DNA of 64,000 nt from contig MKUJ01000009.1 of the NCBI GenBank assembly GCA_001897755.1, positions 118,974 to 182,973 of the forward strand. Direction: 5' to 3'. A model generated the notes under the pieces. That model was given only the letters and a program-made list of their open reading frames with translations. It did no database searches and was not told where the DNA came from. The translations under genes were made by a program, and so were the position numbers. The DNA is from Afipia sp. 64-13. GTDB taxonomy: Bacteria > Pseudomonadota > Alphaproteobacteria > Rhizobiales > Xanthobacteraceae. Below, in pieces: positions 1-9,318 of the stretch; the stretch's first letter is position 1; every line of letters begins with the position of its first letter.

Positions 1-66
1 CTGCGCCCGCGCCGGCCCTGCTGCGGCGAGCCATGCCAGTCCCTGAACGAATGCGCGGCGGTGCAT
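1..66 (-). CDS. Start of an exported protein with a twin-arginine-like signal (partial)
   Basis: An ATG at 66 opens a frame that runs off the left edge after 22 codons. It lies one base beyond the stop of the FtsX-type permease, so it is probably the third gene of that operon. The visible residues are a signal peptide: an RR pair at residues 3-4 followed by AFVQG, then an Ala/Leu-rich core and an A-R-A cleavage-like end. The RR-x-F-V pattern suggests Tat export, but this is weak. In many proteobacteria such an ABC pair is followed by a lipocalin/AttH-like secreted protein. That would be a reasonable guess here, but the visible part cannot show it. Confidence 0.55.
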   Translation of the reverse strand, partial: MHRRAFVQGLAWLAAAGPARAQ

Positions 67-67
67 G

Positions 68-2557
68 TCAGCGCTCATTGGCGAAAACCCGGATCAGCCT
101 TGCGGGCGGCATGCGGAACAGCTTGGCCAGCGGGACGGCCGCGGCGATCAGCGCGGCGACCATCGCGATCGCCAGCAGTTCGACGAGTTGCGAGGGGAAC
201 ACATGCAGCGGAATCCGCCAGCCAAACGCCCGCACATTGACCACCGCGACAAGGCACCAGCCCACCGCAAGGCCGAGCGGCACCGCGAGCAGCGCGGTCA
301 GCAGCGCCAGCATCATGGTCTTGGCAAGCTCGATGGCTGATAATCGCGGCAGCGTGACGCCCATCGCCCACAGCGGCGCAAGCTGCGGCAGGCGCGCGCC
401 CGCCAGCGTCAGCAGGCTGGTGAGCAGCGCGATCGCGGCAACACCGAGCGTGAAGGCATTGAGCGCGGCGGTGACCGCGAAGGTCTTGTCGAAGATCCGT
501 TTCGATTCCGCCTTCACCTCGGATTGATCGGCGATCTGCCGCTCGCCGAGGTGAAACGTATTTTGAAGATCGGCGACGAGGCGCGAAACCTGCGGCGGCG
601 CGATCCGTAGCGCAAGGCGCGTGCGCGGCGTTTTCGGGAAATGCCGGACCAGCGCATCGCCATCCACCGCAAGCTGGCCGCGCGGATTGCCGTAATCGGC
701 ATAGATGCCGGCGATGGTCAGCGGCCAGTGGCCGGCGTCGGTCGCGACGCTGATCGTATCGCCCGGCTTCAGGCCGGCCCGGCGCGACAATTGCTCGCTG
801 ACGAAGGCGGCATCGCCTTGCGCGATGCTGCGCCATGCATCGGGCGCCGCCGCGAGCAGCGGCCAGCGGCGGCGATATTCCGCATTGTCGGCAAGGCCCA
901 TCAACTCGATGGTCTGCCCTGCCACGCGGGTCTCGGCACGCACGCCCGGCAGGATCGCGATCTGCTCCGGCCGCCGCTTCAGCCATTGCGCGATCTCGGC
1001 AGCCTGCTCGTTGCTGGCGGCGTCGAGATAGACATCCGCCATCAGCCGATCGTCCAGCCACGTCACGAAAGTGGCGCGGAAACTGCCGACCATGGTGGAG
1101 ACGCCGACATTGACCGCGACCGCCAGAAGCAGGGCCATCAACGCCAGCGACAGGCCGGACAATTGCTGGCGGCTGTCGGCGAAAGCCCATTGCAGCAGCG
1201 GCTGCCGCCGATAGCGCGATGCCCAGCGCTCGCTGATCTGCAACAAAAGGCCGAGCGCCACCGGCAGTGCGAGCGCGGCCGCCAGCAGCAGCGTACCGAG
1301 CAGGGCAAAGCCCGCGCCGAGCGAATGACCGAACAACAGGCATGCGATGGCGATTCCGGTCACGAGAACGGCGAGCAGCCCTTGCCGCTTCAGCCAGCGC
1401 TGCTGCAATTCCTTCCACGCATCGGGCTGCGCGGCGGCGAGAATGGACAGGCGCTGCAATTTGATGAAGCCGGTCGCGGCGGCCGCAACCGCGCCCGCCA
1501 TCGTCATGGCAAGGCCGGCAATCCACCATGCCGGCCGCAAGGTGAGCTCACCGGGAATCTCGGCGCTGTAAAGCCCGCGCAAGGTCGCCGCGACATCGGG
1601 CAGCAGCAGCGCGGCCATTCCGTAGCCCGCCAGCATGCCGACAAAACCCGCGACCAGCGCCAGCGCCACAAGCTCGACAAGCAGCATCGCATTCAGCGTC
1701 CGCGCCGAGACGCCGCAGGCGCGCATGGTGCGAAACATCGGCCGGCGCTGCTCGAAGGTGAGACCGATCGCCGAGTTGACGATGAACAGACCGACGGCGA
1801 ACGACAGGAAGCCGAATGCCGTCAGGTTGAGATGAAAGCTGTCGGTCAGCTGTTCGAGGCCGCTCTCGCTCTGCGGCGCGACCAGTTGCAGCCGGTCGCC
1901 CACCACCTCGGAAAGTGGGGACGCGGGACCGAGCGGCTGCCGCGCCACCAGCAGGCGCGAGATCTGGTTGGGCTTTTGCAGCGCGCGCTGTGCGATGCCG
2001 ATATCGACCACCAGCACACCAGGCGCCAGCGCCGGACTGATCGCAAGCGGCGGCAGCGATTGTCCGTTGCGCAACTGTGGCCGTTCGCCCTCATGCAGGC
2101 CGAGCGAGACAAGCGTCTCGCGCGCGACGCGGGTTTGATAGGGCGGCATCAGGAAGGTGCGAAGCTCGCCGCCGTCCATCCGCGCCACTGCGCCGGTCTC
2201 CTTCGGCAGGGTCAGCGGCTCGATGCCGACCAGCCGCACCGAGCGGCCGTTGATCTGAACGCGCTCCTCCAGCAGCGGCGAGACCGCCCAACCGGCGCGG
2301 CGCAGCGCGATAAACAAGTCTTGCGAAAACGCCGCACCGTCCTTGGCGACCAGGGTCGCGGTACGCGCGCCGCCGAACATCGCCGCCGCCCGTGCGTAGC
2401 TTTGCCGCGCCTGCTGGTTGAGCGCCTGCACGCCGCTCCACAATGCGGTGGCAAGGATGAGACCGACCAGCAAGGTCGCAAGCTGCATCGGATGCCCGCG
2501 CCAGTGGCTGAGCAGCGTCTTCAGCACCCAGCCGCACCGTGCGAGCCCGCCGCTCAT
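68..2557 (-). CDS. FtsX-family ABC transporter permease (duplicated MacB/FtsX domains)
   Basis: A large inner-membrane permease of about 829 aa. It begins with a cytoplasmic stretch and a membrane helix (LATLLVGLILATALW), followed by a long periplasmic domain. A first block of helices (about residues 245-400) carries the FtsX signature around FEQRRPMFRTMRACGVS. Central helices, a second periplasmic domain and three C-terminal helices follow. This is the 4+4 layout of lipoprotein- or lipid-related exporters (LolC/E, YbbP-like) that work with a LolD-type ATPase. The ATG at 2557 overlaps the ATPase stop as ATGA, which fixes the start; a longer upstream reading would overlap the ATPase by more than 80 bases. 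The substrate is not evident, and it is not a clear LolC or LolE. Confidence 0.85.
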   Translation of the reverse strand: MSGGLARCGWVLKTLLSHWRGHPMQLATLLVGLILATALWSGVQALNQQARQSYARAAAMFGGARTATLVAKDGAAFSQDLFIALRRAGWAVSPLLEERVQINGRSVRLVGIEPLTLPKETGAVARMDGGELRTFLMPPYQTRVARETLVSLGLHEGERPQLRNGQSLPPLAISPALAPGVLVVDIGIAQRALQKPNQISRLLVARQPLGPASPLSEVVGDRLQLVAPQSESGLEQLTDSFHLNLTAFGFLSFAVGLFIVNSAIGLTFEQRRPMFRTMRACGVSARTLNAMLLVELVALALVAGFVGMLAGYGMAALLLPDVAATLRGLYSAEIPGELTLRPAWWIAGLAMTMAGAVAAAATGFIKLQRLSILAAAQPDAWKELQQRWLKRQGLLAVLVTGIAIACLLFGHSLGAGFALLGTLLLAAALALPVALGLLLQISERWASRYRRQPLLQWAFADSRQQLSGLSLALMALLLAVAVNVGVSTMVGSFRATFVTWLDDRLMADVYLDAASNEQAAEIAQWLKRRPEQIAILPGVRAETRVAGQTIELMGLADNAEYRRRWPLLAAAPDAWRSIAQGDAAFVSEQLSRRAGLKPGDTISVATDAGHWPLTIAGIYADYGNPRGQLAVDGDALVRHFPKTPRTRLALRIAPPQVSRLVADLQNTFHLGERQIADQSEVKAESKRIFDKTFAVTAALNAFTLGVAAIALLTSLLTLAGARLPQLAPLWAMGVTLPRLSAIELAKTMMLALLTALLAVPLGLAVGWCLVAVVNVRAFGWRIPLHVFPSQLVELLAIAMVAALIAAAVPLAKLFRMPPARLIRVFANER

Positions 2558-3210
2558 GTCAGCAATCCGTTGGCAAGATGCACCTGCCGGTCCAGCATCG
2601 CGGCAAGACGCGTGCTGTGCGTCGCCATCAACAGGCTGCAACCGCTGCGGCGGATCAGATCGCGCGTCAGACCAAGCACTGCGTCCGCGGTGGCCTCGTC
2701 GAGGTTTCCGGTCGGCTCATCCGCCAGCACCAGCCTCGGCCGGGCCGCCAACGCGCGGCCGATCGCCACCCGCTGCTGCTGGCCGCCGGAGAGTTGCTCC
2801 GGGTAGCGCCGCAACAGATCGCCAAGGCCGAGCCGGTCGATCAGTTCAGCCTGCCAGCCCTCGTCATAACGCCCGGCGATCCGCGCCTGAAACGCCAGAT
2901 TGTCGGCGACGTTGAGACTCGGGATCAGATTGAACTGCTGGAAAACAAGGCCGATCTCGCTGCGCCGGATCTCGGCAAGGCGGCTGTCCGGCAGCGCCGC
3001 GATGTTCTCGCCTTCAAGATCGATCACGCCGCTGTCGGCATTGTCGAGGCCCGCGATCAGATGCAGCAGCGTGCTCTTGCCGCTGCCGGATTCGCCGACC
3101 AGCGCCACGCTCTCGCGCGCTGCCACGACAAGATCGACCCCGCGCAGCACGCCGACCGTCTCGCCCGCCGCACGATAGGTCTTTTTCAGAGCGACAATCT
3201 TCAACACCAC
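2554..3210 (-). CDS. ABC transporter ATP-binding protein, LolD/MacB type
   Basis: A 218-aa nucleotide-binding subunit that powers the FtsX-type permease next to it. It has Walker A GESGSGKS near residue 39, a Q-loop (FQQFNLIPSL), the signature LSGGQQQR, Walker B LVLADEPTGNLD and the H-loop in MATHS. The wording after Walker B and the short length are typical of the LolD/FtsE/MacB class, which uses ATP for mechanotransmission rather than channel transport. The start is a GTG. It overlaps the permease by four bases (ATGA), so the two are translationally coupled. Confidence 0.9.
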   Translation of the reverse strand: MVLKIVALKKTYRAAGETVGVLRGVDLVVAARESVALVGESGSGKSTLLHLIAGLDNADSGVIDLEGENIAALPDSRLAEIRRSEIGLVFQQFNLIPSLNVADNLAFQARIAGRYDEGWQAELIDRLGLGDLLRRYPEQLSGGQQQRVAIGRALAARPRLVLADEPTGNLDEATADAVLGLTRDLIRRSGCSLLMATHSTRLAAMLDRQVHLANGLLT

Positions 3211-3313
3211 CGGCCGGTCCGCCTTTTCCCTGCAAGCGAAGGTCCGGCACGATGCTACGGTAAATGTCGCACCCCGCGAAAGGGCTCATCACGTCCCGTT
3301 CACGCGAACGCGC

Positions 3314-4192
3314 TCACGATCTCTCGGGAGGAAAATAAAGAGACCGGAGCGCCGCCCATTGCCGCGCGACAGCTTCAGGCACCGGGCTCAGGCGGTGCCG
3401 TTGCATGACACGGTTGAGACCGAGCTTGATGGTCGCGATATCGACCGCGCCTTTGACGCATTGCATAATCACGCCGCGCAATGCGGCGGGTGTTTCGCCG
3501 GAACGGACGCCATCGCGCCAGATCGCCCCCATCGAGGCACGGCGGCCGGGCAACATCTTGCCAAGATCGAGACGAGGCTGGCGATAGCCGAGCAGCACCT
3601 CGTCCAGCGCGGCAAAACGGCTGGCGCGAAAACTGCGCAGCATCAGATCGTGATCCTCGGCCTTGGTCAGGACGGGATTGTAGAGATACTTCCGGAACCA
3701 CGAGGCCTGGCCGCACCAGCTTGGATGCGGTATCGGAAAGCCGACATAAGGTCGCCGCACGATGTCGGCATGCGTGGTCGCGCATGGCAGAAGCCCGACC
3801 GGCGCGCCCTGCGCATCGAACACCACCGCGCCACAGCCGAGCACGTCGATGGACGGATCGCTGCGCAAGCGCTCGATTTGCCGGGCAAGACGTTCGGGAA
3901 AGCACAGATCGTCGGAATCCATCCGGGCGATATACTCGCCGCCACAGAGCGCGATGGCCTGGTTGAGCCGCGCCGCAAGTCCTCGCCCGACCGGCTCGCG
4001 CACGAGACGAATTCGCGCATCGCCGAGCCCTTCCACGATGTCGGCGCTGCGATCGGTCGAGCCGTCGTCGATCACGATCAGGTCCCACGCCTCCAGCGTC
4101 TGGCGCTGGATCGAGCGAATGGTCGCCTCGACAGTCGCCGCGCTGTTGCGCATCGGCATGATGATGGAAACCAGCGGGGAGGTCTGACTCAC
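3314..4192 (-). CDS. Family 2 glycosyltransferase
   Basis: A 292-aa inverting GT-A glycosyltransferase. The N-terminus has the nucleotide-binding strand (SIIMPMRNSAATVEATI), the IDDGSTDRS motif near residue 41 and the metal-binding DSD (ARMDSDDLCFP) near residue 92. No transmembrane segment is obvious, so it probably acts on the cytoplasmic face on lipid-linked glycan. It is the last gene on the minus strand of the polysaccharide island, separated from the fucosyltransferase by about 200 bases in which I see no gene. The start is a GTG without a strong ribosome binding site. The donor sugar cannot be told from sequence. Confidence 0.85.
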   Translation of the reverse strand: MSQTSPLVSIIMPMRNSAATVEATIRSIQRQTLEAWDLIVIDDGSTDRSADIVEGLGDARIRLVREPVGRGLAARLNQAIALCGGEYIARMDSDDLCFPERLARQIERLRSDPSIDVLGCGAVVFDAQGAPVGLLPCATTHADIVRRPYVGFPIPHPSWCGQASWFRKYLYNPVLTKAEDHDLMLRSFRASRFAALDEVLLGYRQPRLDLGKMLPGRRASMGAIWRDGVRSGETPAALRGVIMQCVKGAVDIATIKLGLNRVMQRHRLSPVPEAVARQWAALRSLYFPPERS

Positions 4193-4399
4193 GAAACCAC
4201 GAGGCCCCTAATACGAAGAGCAAAAAATTTCCGGATGGCCCGGCTCCATGTCACAAAAACGAGCCGTCGGGCGACGGATTTTCAACGGATCAGCGCAGGA
4301 ACGGCTCTCTTCACCACAAAAACCAGTCCATGACCAGCCCGCATCGCGATGAACCGGCATCGAGACATCGAACGGGGCCGTCCGCAGCCGATCCCACAG

Positions 4400-5275
4400 T
4401 CAGTTGACCTTGATCCACTGGTCTGGACAGATATCCTGCGTATCCGTCGGGCCAGCAGGACCGAACCAGCGCGCGGGGGCCACAACGACCGACGGGGTTT
4501 TGTCGGACAACCACGCTCCCCACCAACTGAACGAGCTGTTCGCAATGATGTGGTGCTGGCAGCACGACATCAGAACCATATCCTCGAAATCAAGCTCACG
4601 GGGCGACGCCGGCACGAATTCGCAAGGCACCGCCAGATTGAGGTTGGAACGAGCCCATTCGATATCGTCGGAAAAAACATACGCCCGCGTGATATCGGTC
4701 CGGCTGCAAACTTCCGCGAGGGCCCGCTTGTACCACGCGGGGTCGCAAACATTGTGAAAGGCCTCATTCACTGCGGAGGCCACATAATCGCCGCGGCGGA
4801 CATGGATCGACAGCGTCCCGGGAAGCGCCATCTCATCGGCGAGCCTTTGCGATCGCTCGCTCAGAGGCTTGCGGGGTTGAAATACCTTGCGAACGGCAGC
4901 GCTGGCCGGCAAAAAATATTTCTCCGTCTGCCAGTATCCATACAGGTAAGCATTTCCCGGCACGCCCAGAACAGTTGGGTCGAATCCAAACCGCCGTTCC
5001 TGAATGATCCGTTTGCTCGGGCCAGCCAGCCTCGTCCAGAGCCGCCGCAGGCGTGGATGCCAGTTGAGGCCTCCCCCGAACTGGCGGATGTCGTCGGCAG
5101 TTGCGACAGGCGCATCGATCTGGAAACAATCCAGCGCGAAATGGCGCAGTTTGTCTTTCTCAAACGAGCGAATGTCCATCTTGAAGGTGCAGCCGCGGTC
5201 GGCCGCAAGACGGCACCCGAGCGCATACTGGAACATCTGGTTTCCCAGCCCGCCGTGTATCCGCATGACGATCAT
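4400..5275 (-). CDS. Alpha-1,2-fucosyltransferase (GT11)
   Basis: A 291-aa GT11 enzyme expected to transfer L-fucose from GDP-fucose to a growing surface glycan. It carries the family N-terminal motif GGLGNQMFQYA (residues 8-18), the GDP-fucose-binding HVRRGDYV near residue 160, and the C-terminal NSSFSWWGAWL block. It overlaps the upstream GT2 gene by four bases (ATGA). A GDP-L-fucose synthase gene lies at 35943-36896, which supports fucose as the donor sugar. Two further genes in this island (12571-13494 and 15684-16685) share the HxRRGD fold signature. Confidence 0.9.
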   Translation of the reverse strand: MIVMRIHGGLGNQMFQYALGCRLAADRGCTFKMDIRSFEKDKLRHFALDCFQIDAPVATADDIRQFGGGLNWHPRLRRLWTRLAGPSKRIIQERRFGFDPTVLGVPGNAYLYGYWQTEKYFLPASAAVRKVFQPRKPLSERSQRLADEMALPGTLSIHVRRGDYVASAVNEAFHNVCDPAWYKRALAEVCSRTDITRAYVFSDDIEWARSNLNLAVPCEFVPASPRELDFEDMVLMSCCQHHIIANSSFSWWGAWLSDKTPSVVVAPARWFGPAGPTDTQDICPDQWIKVN

Positions 5276-6273
5276 GAGGGGTGCCTGGAATTCCTAAATG
5301 GCATGATCTTCTCAGCCACGATCAACAACAGCAGCACAGGCCATCCCCATACCAGCTTCCAGTATACCTGTTCTCCCAGATTTTTGCGGACACTCCTAAA
5401 GCCGAGGCCAAGGACTGAAAGCCGTGATCTCACGCCAGAACCTGCCCGCAGAGCCGTACTAACGATCAAACGCCACACCGCAGCCTGGGCTCGCGGAGAC
5501 GCTTCAATCTCTGACGTCCACTTCGACCAAACGGCGAGATGCTGCTTGAAAACACGGATTTTCTTGCTCCGATTTCCGCGAGCAGACATCTGCGAGCCAT
5601 GCCTGCGGATTCCGAACAGATCAGCATCCATCATCGTTACAGGTCCAACCTTCGCGATACGGAGCCACATGTCCCAGTCTTCCGCGTAGGATAGCCTCTC
5701 GTCGAACAGTCCGACCCTTTCGAAAACATCTCGTCGCACGATGGCCGCAGAACCTCCGGAAAGAAAGTTACCGCCCAGCAATACGTCATGGACCCAGCCG
5801 GAATGACGGGCGTGGACCTTGCCTGGGATTCGCCGCCCCTCTTCGTCGATATCATGGAAACCGCAGGAGACCAGCAGGACCCCTTCGTCGCTCTGGAACT
5901 CATCCATCTGACGCACGATCTTTTCCGGATGCCACAGATCGTCACTATCAAGAAAGGCTATAAATTCTGCTTCGGAATTTCTGATGCCGATATTGCGCGC
6001 ATAAGGAAGCCCGCCATGGGCAGCACGGACCACCTGCACGCGCGGCTCGGCCCGAAAAGCCTCCTCTACAATCGCCGCTGATCGATCCTCCGAGCCATCA
6101 TCAACCACAATCACTTTTCGGATGGGATAGATCTGATCAAGGGCGGATTGAATGGCCTCGACGGCGAAACACTCGTTATTGTAGAGCGGCACAACAACAT
6201 CGACGGGCGCAAAAGCGCAGGCCGAAGGCCGATATGCCGTTTCCATCATCACCACCGAGCCAATTTCATTCAA
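5272..6273 (-). CDS. Family 2 glycosyltransferase with C-terminal membrane segment
   Basis: A 333-aa GT2 enzyme with the strand VVPLYNNECFAVEAI, the VDDGSEDRS motif, and the DSDDLW metal/UDP site near residue 114. The glycine-rich GGNFLSGGSAAIVRR segment and the EDWDMWLRI motif (ED acceptor/catalytic region) follow. A hydrophobic stretch near the C-terminus (WPVLLLLIVAEKIM) suggests a membrane anchor. It overlaps both its neighbours by four bases, within an unbroken ATGA-coupled operon. The linkage it forms is unknown. Confidence 0.87.
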   Translation of the reverse strand: MNEIGSVVMMETAYRPSACAFAPVDVVVPLYNNECFAVEAIQSALDQIYPIRKVIVVDDGSEDRSAAIVEEAFRAEPRVQVVRAAHGGLPYARNIGIRNSEAEFIAFLDSDDLWHPEKIVRQMDEFQSDEGVLLVSCGFHDIDEEGRRIPGKVHARHSGWVHDVLLGGNFLSGGSAAIVRRDVFERVGLFDERLSYAEDWDMWLRIAKVGPVTMMDADLFGIRRHGSQMSARGNRSKKIRVFKQHLAVWSKWTSEIEASPRAQAAVWRLIVSTALRAGSGVRSRLSVLGLGFRSVRKNLGEQVYWKLVWGWPVLLLLIVAEKIMPFRNSRHPS

Positions 6274-7442
6274 CCACCGCTATAATCCTGCCGCCAGCAG
6301 CGTCGCACCAACGCGAACTGATCGACGATATCAATAACATCTGAAACATAACGACTTGCTGTCAGCGAAGATCCTCGCCTCTCTCCGCGCTCGATCAATT
6401 CATTTCGCCACTTGCCATCTCGGACGAGCATAAGCATTGCCTCGGCCCATCCGATCGAATCGGCCGGCGGCAAGCGCACAGCCGCATCGCCCAGTTGCTC
6501 TTCGCTACCGGGAACATCAGATGCAATCACCGGACATCGCAAGGAAAATGCTTCCAGCGGAGGGATGTTGTCAGGCCCGAAGTATGTAGGAAAGCACAAC
6601 GCCATTGCGTGCTGATAACAATAGATCAGCGTGGATCGCGGGACAAAACCGAGAAAGAGAACAGACCCCGCGATCCCCAATCGCTCGGCATATTTCCTGA
6701 CATACTCCAGATTGCCCTTGTCGCTTCCAACCAGAACGAGCGCATATTCTTTCCCGGCCTGCTGCAAAAAGCGCGCGAACGCCTCGAGAAGCCCGACGTG
6801 ATTTTTATGCGGCCAGAACTGAGCCGGATAAAAAAAGAATCGCCGAGACCCGAGCGACGCCAGTTCGGCGGGCCGGGCAATAGCATCTGCCAGGTCCTGT
6901 TCTCGCTCTTGGGGGACGAAAAACGGCACAACGTGAACCGCCTGCGGGTCAATTCCATAGAACAAGGACACCTGCCGGCGACCTTCTTGCGTGCCCACCA
7001 CAACACGCGTCGCGCCAGCAATAACCCTAGAGTAGTAGGCCTCACGCGCATCCCACGTCCATCCCGACCAGCGAACTTCGGGAAACCATGGCTGCAGCCG
7101 ATGCTGCAAATCCCAGACCGTAGCGATATAAGGAACGCGCGCGATGGGTTCAGCTGCATTCAAAAACCAAATGAGATCCACACCCTCTTGAATGGCGCGA
7201 GTTTCAAGTTGAGCGGCATTCGCCTGAGTGGCCCAATCAGCGGCGCCCGGGAGCATCTTTGCAATCCGCCGCCCGATGCGGCGGGCAATAGTTTTGGTAG
7301 CCGGCTGAGCAAATGGCCAAACAACAAATTCATGGCCACCGGAATAAGTCTGTAATTCGTTCAGCAGACTATTCGTAAATGTCCACGCCCCACCCTGATC
7401 GATTGCGATCTCGCTGGAAACAACCGCGATGCGCATTATCAA
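6270..7442 (-). CDS. Family 4 glycosyltransferase
   Basis: A 390-aa retaining GT-B enzyme. The N-terminal domain is divergent (RIAVVSSEIAIDQGGAWTF). The C-terminal domain has the classic donor-binding features: FFFYPAQFWPHKNHVGLLEAF, then LGFVPRSTLIYCYQHAMALCFPTYFGPDNIPPLEA with the E of the EX7E-like motif, then CPVIASDVPGSEEQLGDAAV. It is coupled by four-base overlaps to the GT2 downstream and the methyltransferase upstream. A soluble or peripheral protein is expected. Base composition in and around this gene looks clearly more AT-rich than in the housekeeping genes to the right, consistent with an acquired O-antigen island. Confidence 0.87.
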   Translation of the reverse strand: MIMRIAVVSSEIAIDQGGAWTFTNSLLNELQTYSGGHEFVVWPFAQPATKTIARRIGRRIAKMLPGAADWATQANAAQLETRAIQEGVDLIWFLNAAEPIARVPYIATVWDLQHRLQPWFPEVRWSGWTWDAREAYYSRVIAGATRVVVGTQEGRRQVSLFYGIDPQAVHVVPFFVPQEREQDLADAIARPAELASLGSRRFFFYPAQFWPHKNHVGLLEAFARFLQQAGKEYALVLVGSDKGNLEYVRKYAERLGIAGSVLFLGFVPRSTLIYCYQHAMALCFPTYFGPDNIPPLEAFSLRCPVIASDVPGSEEQLGDAAVRLPPADSIGWAEAMLMLVRDGKWRNELIERGERRGSSLTASRYVSDVIDIVDQFALVRRCWRQDYSGG

Positions 7443-8203
7443 TCACTCCGGCGCGCGATCATGATCCCGTTCCAGCTTTTTGCATCGGGCGGTCCAGAAC
7501 GCCCCCAATCGCAAAGACCCAACCGCTCGAAACCATTTGTGGAAAGGACGTAATCCAGCTCCGGAACAAAGAAATATCTCATGTAATGCGTTTCGCGGAG
7601 AACCTTGAGCTCCCTGCACTCTTTCTCGAACGCCTGCAACGTGTAATGAACCGCGACACTGCAGGCTTGCGGATCCATCTGCGGTTCGGCAATTCGTGTG
7701 AGATGCAGCCTTTCATTCTCAACCGTTCTCACTCGCGTCACGGGCGGATCGGAAAGAACCCCGGAGCCATTCCAGAAATCGAAGAACAATAGTCCTCCTG
7801 CATCCAGAGATGCCCTCACACGTTGAAGCGTCGCGGCAACGTCGGCGAGTGAGGGAAGATAGCTCATCACATGGAAGCCCGCGAAGGCGGCCGCAAAGGT
7901 ACCTGGGGCTTCGAACGATCGCAGATCACCCTGACTGAAAGTGATATCGGCTGCTCCGGCTTCCGCCGGCGACGAGCGCGCAATCTTGAGCATGTCTTCG
8001 CTCAGATCGATGCCGTGAACGGTAAATCCCTTATGCGCAAGCAACCGGGCGTGCTTGCCGGTGCCGCAGCCAAGATCGAGCACGCGCTTGCCGGGCACCT
8101 TGTATTGCTCGAGAATTTGCAGGAGGAAATCGACCTCCGCATCGTAAGCCTTCTCCGCATAGAGCAAGTCATAATATTCGGAGTAACCGCCGAACGCGCT
8201 CAT
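7439..8203 (-). CDS. Class I SAM-dependent methyltransferase
   Basis: A 254-aa methyltransferase of the methyltransferase-25/11 type. The SAM-binding motif I is VLDLGCGTGKHARLLA (about residues 40-55), followed by the acidic HGIDLSEDML (motif II) and FSQGDLRSFE (motif III). It probably methylates a sugar or amino-sugar in the glycan made by its neighbours. It overlaps the downstream GT4 and the upstream aminotransferase by four bases each. Placement next to a DegT aminotransferase suggests an N- or O-methylated amino sugar, but this is only contextual. Confidence 0.85.
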   Translation of the reverse strand: MSAFGGYSEYYDLLYAEKAYDAEVDFLLQILEQYKVPGKRVLDLGCGTGKHARLLAHKGFTVHGIDLSEDMLKIARSSPAEAGAADITFSQGDLRSFEAPGTFAAAFAGFHVMSYLPSLADVAATLQRVRASLDAGGLLFFDFWNGSGVLSDPPVTRVRTVENERLHLTRIAEPQMDPQACSVAVHYTLQAFEKECRELKVLRETHYMRYFFVPELDYVLSTNGFERLGLCDWGRSGPPDAKSWNGIMIARRSD

Positions 8204-9318
8204 CGCAGCACCTCGACAAGCGCGGCCGCCGACGCATCGATCTCGTCATCGGTTGTCCCGATGCCACTCGGCAAATAGAGCCCACGCCGGGCCAGCCGTT
8301 CCGCAACGGGATATGTCTCTGCCGCGAACAGACCCGACTTTTCGAATATCGGCTGCTCATGCATGCACCAGAAGAACGGCCGGGTGCCGATACCCTTGGC
8401 AGCGAGCGCCTTGGCCACTTCCACTGCGTCCATCGCAATATCGTCATCGAGCACGACACCGAAAACCCAGTAATCGTTCTGCGCATAACCGACATCGTCG
8501 GCAGGCAACTGCAATCCGTTGAGTCCTTCCAGCGCACGCCGATAGCGCGCCCCGAGCGCACGTTTGCGGATCAGGGTTTCATCCAGACGCTCGAGCTGCG
8601 CGAGCCCGATTGCGGCCTGGATATTGGTGAAGCGGAAGTTCGAACCAAGCTCGTCGTGCACGAACCGCTTCTCCGGCTTGAAGCAGAGATTGCGCAGAGA
8701 CTTTGCGCGCTCCGCAAGAGCCGCATCGTCCGTCAGCACCATGCCACCCTCGCCAGTCGTCACGTGCTTGTTGGCATAGAAGCTGAATGTGCTGATCGTT
8801 CCGAACGAACCGCAAGGACGTCCGCGATACAAACTGCCATGCGCCTCGGCAGCATCCTCGATGATCGCCAGATCATGCTCGCGTGCAATGTCGAGGATCG
8901 GATCCATATCGACAGGCAGACCATAGGTGTGCACCACCATGATCGCTTTTGTGCGCTCGCCGACTTTCGCTCGCACCTGATCGGGATTCATCGTCCATGT
9001 CGCAGAATCCGCGTCAACGAGCACGGGCTTGACGCCGGCGCGTATCAACGGCGCGATACACGAGATAATCGTAAAGGTCGGCAGGATGACCTCATCATCC
9101 GGCTTGAGGCCGAGCGCAGCCACGGCCACATCGATCGCGACAGATCCGTTGCTGACCGAGATTCCGTGCGCCTTGCCCATCCGCGCCGCGAATTCGTCCT
9201 CGAAGCGGCCGACGAACGGCCCTTCCGAGGATATCCAGCCGGTCTCGATGCACTCGAGAAGATATCGCTGCTCATTCCCGTTCAGCAGGGGCTTGTTGAC
9301 CGGAATGAACCCAGTCAT
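8200..9318 (-). CDS. DegT/DnrJ/EryC1-type sugar aminotransferase
   Basis: A 372-aa PLP enzyme that converts a nucleotide-linked keto-sugar to an amino-sugar, using glutamate as amino donor. The pattern is that of perosamine/4-amino-4-deoxy sugar synthases: N-terminal NKPLLNGNEQRYLLECIETGWIS, the SNGSVAIDVA cofactor region, IEDAAEAHG, and the PLP lysine in FSFYANKHVTTGEGGM near residue 185. A GDP-perosamine-synthase-like role would fit an alphaproteobacterial O-antigen, but the substrate cannot be fixed by eye. It is coupled by ATGA overlaps to the cupin gene upstream and the methyltransferase downstream. Confidence 0.87.
   Translation of the reverse strand: MTGFIPVNKPLLNGNEQRYLLECIETGWISSEGPFVGRFEDEFAARMGKAHGISVSNGSVAIDVAVAALGLKPDDEVILPTFTIISCIAPLIRAGVKPVLVDADSATWTMNPDQVRAKVGERTKAIMVVHTYGLPVDMDPILDIAREHDLAIIEDAAEAHGSLYRGRPCGSFGTISTFSFYANKHVTTGEGGMVLTDDAALAERAKSLRNLCFKPEKRFVHDELGSNFRFTNIQAAIGLAQLERLDETLIRKRALGARYRRALEGLNGLQLPADDVGYAQNDYWVFGVVLDDDIAMDAVEVAKALAAKGIGTRPFFWCMHEQPIFEKSGLFAAETYPVAERLARRGLYLPSGIGTTDDEIDASAAALVEVLR

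Noticed and set aside
641..2806. Long plus-strand reading frame (over 700 codons) opposite the FtsX-type permease
   Set aside because: It is antisense to a protein with clear membrane and FtsX motifs. Its translation is rich in Arg, Gln and His with no domain, as expected for a high-GC shadow frame.
4276..4399. Possible gene remnant in the gap downstream of the fucosyltransferase
   Set aside because: A short frame on the minus strand (MSRCRFIAMRAGHGLVFVV) looks slightly protein-like but has no ribosome binding site and no recognisable domain.
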